From positions 1 through 7,924 of the forward strand of contig CAZJHD010000106.1 of the NCBI GenBank assembly GCA_964545855.1: a DNA stretch of 7,924 nucleotides. The letters are read 5' to 3'. The position numbers were made by a program, and so were the translations under genes. Positions 6,100 to 7,924 of the stretch are shown in pieces (position 1 is the stretch's first letter; each line of letters opens with the position of its first letter). A model generated the notes under the pieces. The model did not search any database. It saw nothing but the letters and a program-made list of their open reading frames with translations, and was not told where the DNA came from. Source of the stretch: CAZJHD01 sp964545855 (GTDB lineage: Bacteria > Planctomycetota > UBA1135 > JACQFD01).

Positions 6100-7074
6100 T
6101 CAGCGTGCTCCCTTCGAAGCCACGACCGGCGGCGCGGCGACCGGCGGCGCGCCGTCGCTCGCTTCTCCCGATCGGAGGCTGTCGAGGAACACGTCCTCCA
6201 GCGATCGCTGCTGCGCGAAGAGCGTGAGGACGGCGGCGCCGGTCGCGCGGGCGGCTTGGAAGACGAAGGCCGACCCGAGGCCGGCCGGAGGCTCCACCAC
6301 CGTTCCCCGCTTGTCCGGAGCGGACGCCGTGCCGCCGCGCGCGCGCACGGCTTCGACGAACTTCTCCATCGAGCCCGTGACGCGGACGACGAAGGCCTTC
6401 GACTCGGAGCGCTTCAGGTCGGCGATCGGGCCCGAAGCCCGGAGCCGTCCCTGCGACATCACCATCACCTGGGAGCAGACGAACTCCACGTCCGGCAGCA
6501 GGTGGCTCGCCACGATCGTGTGGATGCCGTGATCGACGTGCAGCGCGCGGCAGAGCTCCAGCATCTGGCGTCGGCCCGCCGGGTCGAGGCCGTTCGTCGG
6601 CTCGTCGAGGAAGACGAGCTCGGGCCCGTGGACCAGCGCCGCCGCGAGCTTCACCCGCTGCTTCATGCCGACGCTGAAGGACTCCACGGGTCGGTAGCGC
6701 GCCTCCTCGAGTCCCGCGAACCAGAGGCACTCGTGGGCGCGCATCCGCGCATCGCGTTGGGGGAGCCCCGAGAGCTCCCCGAGGAGCGTGAGCCAGCGCA
6801 CGGCGTTCAGGTGCTGCGGGAAGCTGTCGCGCTCCGACATGTACCCGACGCGGCGGCGGATCTCCTTCCCGTCGTGCGAGATGTCGAGGCCGAGCACGCG
6901 TCCCGTGCCTCCGGACGGCCGGAGCATCCCGAGGATGGCCCGGATCATTGTCGACTTGCCGGCGCCGTTCGGGCCGAGGAGGCCGATCGCTCCTCCTTCG
7001 AAGGAGACCGTGAGATCGTGCAGCGCGCGGACTCGCCCGTAGTCCACGCAGAGCCGGTCGAGGGCGAGGATCAA
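6100..7074 (-). CDS. ABC exporter ATP-binding protein 1
   Basis: A 324-residue ABC-2 type exporter ATPase and the first gene of the four-gene operon. The Walker A motif is GPNGAGKST (34-42). The Q-loop region is YMSERDSF (78-85), with Glu81 at the Q position as in many exporters of this class. The signature is FSVGMKQR (133-140). Walker B is LVFLDEP (153-159) with Glu158. The D-loop is NGLDP (161-165), and the switch His191 lies in ASHL. QRSLEDVFLDSL (289-300) is the typical C-terminal motif, followed by a low-complexity Ala/Pro/Val tail. The start is TTG at 7074: the frame has a stop at 7113-7111 and no other start codon between, and the family fold begins at once (residues 2-10). No ribosome binding site is evident; a five-codon open frame ends across this TTG. 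It shares the general fold with ATPase 2 but differs at most positions. Confidence 0.92.
   Translation of the reverse strand: MILALDRLCVDYGRVRALHDLTVSFEGGAIGLLGPNGAGKSTMIRAILGMLRPSGGTGRVLGLDISHDGKEIRRRVGYMSERDSFPQHLNAVRWLTLLGELSGLPQRDARMRAHECLWFAGLEEARYRPVESFSVGMKQRVKLAAALVHGPELVFLDEPTNGLDPAGRRQMLELCRALHVDHGIHTIVASHLLPDVEFVCSQVMVMSQGRLRASGPIADLKRSESKAFVVRVTGSMEKFVEAVRARGGTASAPDKRGTVVEPPAGLGSAFVFQAARATGAAVLTLFAQQRSLEDVFLDSLRSGEASDGAPPVAAPPVVASKGAR
6123..6152. repeat. 15-bp tandem duplication in the ATPase 1 C-terminal tail
   Basis: Two copies of a 15-base unit beginning CGACCGGCGGCGCG lie at 6123-6137 and 6138-6152 and differ only in the last base. Read in the gene they encode APPVA then APPVV (311-320), in the tail after the family's normal end. 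The length is a multiple of three, so the frame is kept. It is probably a small slippage duplication in a disordered tail and could vary between strains. Confidence 0.7.
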
Positions 7075-7088
7075 ATCGTCAGGTGCAT
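7071..7088 (-). other. Five-codon open frame overlapping the ATPase 1 TTG start
   Basis: On the minus strand ATG at 7088 begins MHLTI and stops at TGA (7073-7071), overlapping the ATPase 1 start as TTGA. This copies the ATGA stop/start geometry used elsewhere in the operon and could allow reinitiation at the weak TTG codon. No ribosome binding site precedes the ATG, and so short a frame could be chance. Confidence 0.2.
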
Positions 7089-7107
7089 GGGCGGCCCAGC
7101 GCCGCTG

Positions 7108-7137
7108 AGACTAGCGGGCCGCGCCGGTTCGGCGCAA
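7108..7137 (-). promoter_or_regulatory. Weak promoter candidate for the ABC operon
   Basis: Reading the minus strand, TTGCGC (7137-7132) and TAGTCT (7113-7108) are separated by 18 bases, each with 3 of 6 consensus matches. The placement, 33 bases before the ATPase 1 TTG, is reasonable, and a promoter must lie somewhere in this 183-base divergent gap if the operon starts here. The match is poor and could be chance. Confidence 0.22.
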
Positions 7138-7174
7138 CGCGAGGCATTGGGCGGGGGCCCTTCCCCTCGGCGCG

Positions 7175-7203
7175 TGGTGATCGCGCGGCTCCGCGCGTAG
7201 GCT
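7175..7203 (+). promoter_or_regulatory. Weak promoter candidate with palindromic spacer before the zinc-ribbon gene
   Basis: TGGTGA (7175-7180) and TAGGCT (7198-7203) are 17 bases apart, each matching only 3 of 6 consensus bases. The spacer is almost entirely the palindrome CGCGCGG-CT-CCGCGCG (7182-7197), with perfect 7-bp arms. The gene's GTG is 54 bases further on. A dyad between the promoter boxes could be an operator, but GC-only palindromes arise easily in this DNA. Confidence 0.2.
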
Positions 7204-7257
7204 CTCGCCCCCTCGTTCCGTGGATCCCGTGGAGCGGCCCCGAGGCCGAGCCTCCCC

Positions 7258-7824
7258 GTGTCGAAACGCAAGTACAGCAGCTCCGTCAAGAAGAAGGAGC
7301 CGGGCCGCAAGACCATCGTCCCGAACCCGCGCGGCACGGCCGTCTGCATCTCCTGCGGCGCCGTCTACGAGCGCAAGCGCTGGTTCGAGAACGCCGCGCG
7401 GAGCCGGGAGCTGCGTCAGATCGTCGGCACCGAGACGACCGCCTGCTCCGCCTGCGTGCGAACGAAGGCCAACCTGCCCGAGGGGATCCTCACCGTCTCC
7501 GGAGCCTTCGTCCGCGACCACCACGACGAGATCCTCCACACGATCGTCTCGGCGTCGAAGCGCGAGCGCGCACGCGACACGCTCTGCCGCCTGATGGACG
7601 TGCAGTCGTCGCCCGAGGGGATCCTCGTGAAGGCCGCGAACGAGCGGCTCGTGCGCAAGCTCGGGCACATCCTCCACGCGGCCTTCCAGGGAGAGGTGAC
7701 CTTCGTCTTCTCCCACGGCGACCGGCTCACGCGCGTACGTTGGCACCGCGACGATCCAAGCCGTGCCGAGACCGCACGCAACGCGCGGAGCGGCCGGCGC
7801 AAGACCGTGGCGCGGCGCCGCTGA
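7258..7824 (+). CDS. BCAM0308-family zinc-ribbon protein
   Basis: The protein has 188 residues and its biochemical role is not established. The Lys/Arg-rich N terminus (1-20) is followed by two CxxC pairs, Cys30-Cys33 in CISCGAVY and Cys63-Cys66 in CSACVR, which should bind one zinc as a split ribbon. The rest matches what I know of the BCAM0308 family, distantly like the N-terminal part of NMD3: PEGILTVSGAFVRDHHDEIL (74-93), a charged helix, CRLMDV (110-115), an Arg/Lys-rich helix around 124-142, and AFQGEVTF (142-149). The C-terminal tail (163-188) is strongly basic, so nucleic acid or ribosome binding is a reasonable inference. The start is GTG, with GAGG (7242-7245) twelve bases upstream as a weak Shine-Dalgarno; domain placement supports it. 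It is divergent from the ABC operon and appears to be a single gene. Confidence 0.82.
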   Translation: MSKRKYSSSVKKKEPGRKTIVPNPRGTAVCISCGAVYERKRWFENAARSRELRQIVGTETTACSACVRTKANLPEGILTVSGAFVRDHHDEILHTIVSASKRERARDTLCRLMDVQSSPEGILVKAANERLVRKLGHILHAAFQGEVTFVFSHGDRLTRVRWHRDDPSRAETARNARSGRRKTVARRR

Positions 7825-7864
7825 CGGCTCCGAGGTCGTGAAGAAATCGGCGCCGGGCGACCGC

Positions 7865-7880
7865 CGGCCGCGAGCGGCTG
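7865..7880 (+). terminator. Weak GC hairpin downstream of the zinc-ribbon gene
   Basis: GCCG (7867-7870) and CGGC (7875-7878) pair around loop CGAG, extendable to six pairs by one G-T and one C-G (7865-7866 with 7879-7880). It lies 40 bases after the stop codon and is followed by CGGCTTCGTTGCT, which is not a real T-run. It could serve as a terminator, but the evidence is weak. Confidence 0.22.
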
Positions 7881-7886
7881 CGGCTT

Positions 7887-7921
7887 CGTTGCTCCTCCTC
7901 CGCAACTCTCCATGAGTTGCG
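7887..7921. repeat. Inverted repeat with a competing upstream arm at the right edge
   Basis: CGCAACTC (7901-7908) and GAGTTGCG (7914-7921) form a perfect 8-bp stem around the 5-base loop TCCAT. Just upstream GTTGC (7888-7892) can also pair with GCAAC (7902-7906), across TCCTCCTCC, so the middle arm has two possible partners. The stem is less GC-pure than its surroundings, which makes chance less likely. It lies in the gene-free tail 77 bases after the zinc-ribbon gene. It could be a terminator (any T-run would fall beyond the window), an attenuator-like element, or an extragenic palindrome repeated elsewhere in the genome. Confidence 0.5.
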
Positions 7922-7924
7922 TCG

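Noticed and set aside
5213..6730. Upstream extension of ATPase 2 to 820 residues
   Set aside because: It reads through permease 1 and ATPase 1 in the wrong frame. A Shine-Dalgarno and family alignment place the start at 5212.
5335..7200. 621-codon plus-strand open frame opposite permease 1 and ATPase 1
   Set aside because: The translation is dominated by E, R, H, D and A with no fold signature. The minus strand holds clear ABC genes.
7083..7841. 252-codon plus-strand frame overlapping the zinc-ribbon gene
   Set aside because: Arg/Pro/His-rich frame-shifted reading of the same DNA with no conserved motif; the overlapping frame has paired CxxC motifs and BCAM0308-like sequence.
7111..7905. 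264- and 165-codon minus-strand frames opposite the zinc-ribbon gene
   Set aside because: No recognisable domains, and they are antisense to a better supported gene.
1..7924. CRISPR array, tRNA, rRNA, transposase or phage genes
   Set aside because: No regularly spaced repeats, no tRNA-like cloverleaf or T-loop pattern, and no transposase, integrase or phage motif seen on either strand.

Overview
This is a gene-dense, strongly GC-rich bacterial segment (well above 60% G+C by eye). GTG and TTG starts and 4-base stop/start overlaps are common. Long unused reading frames lie opposite and beside the real genes, as expected where third codon positions are nearly all G or C. The sequence alone does not fix the taxon. 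The gene mix (BCAM0308-type zinc-ribbon protein, short bacterial citrate synthase, paired ABC-2 exporters) would suit an Acidobacteriota, Myxococcota or similar GC-rich lineage, but that is inference.

Layout. Seven of the eight genes lie on the minus strand and are read from right to left. At 7074-3444 is a compact four-gene ABC-2 exporter operon: ATPase 1, permease 1, ATPase 2, permease 2. Its junctions are a 3-base gap and two ATGA overlaps. A 137-base gap holds a terminator-like hairpin and a plausible sigma70-type promoter. Next comes citrate synthase (3306-2107). After a 73-base gap with a 10-bp direct repeat comes an FGGY-family xylulokinase (2033-501), which overlaps a small four-helix membrane protein (504-19) by ATGA. 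To the right of the ABC operon, a 183-base divergent intergenic region precedes a plus-strand BCAM0308-type zinc-ribbon protein (7258-7824). The last 100 bases carry no gene but contain a well-formed hairpin at 7901-7921.

How the genes may work together. The four ABC genes encode two distinct ATPase/permease pairs. These could form two exporters or one mixed complex of two ATPases and two permeases. The substrate cannot be read from sequence. Citrate synthase and xylulokinase are central and pentose metabolism enzymes. They may be cotranscribed, but no other TCA or xylose gene (xylA, transporter, regulator) is visible. The small membrane protein is almost certainly translated together with xylulokinase; its role is unknown.

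I see no rRNA, tRNA, CRISPR array, transposase or phage gene, and no clear evidence of a new defence or mobile system. The points most worth following up are the double ABC cassette with its reinitiation-style TTG start, the membrane protein coupled to xylulokinase, the repeat upstream of xylulokinase, and the interlocking inverted repeats at the right edge.
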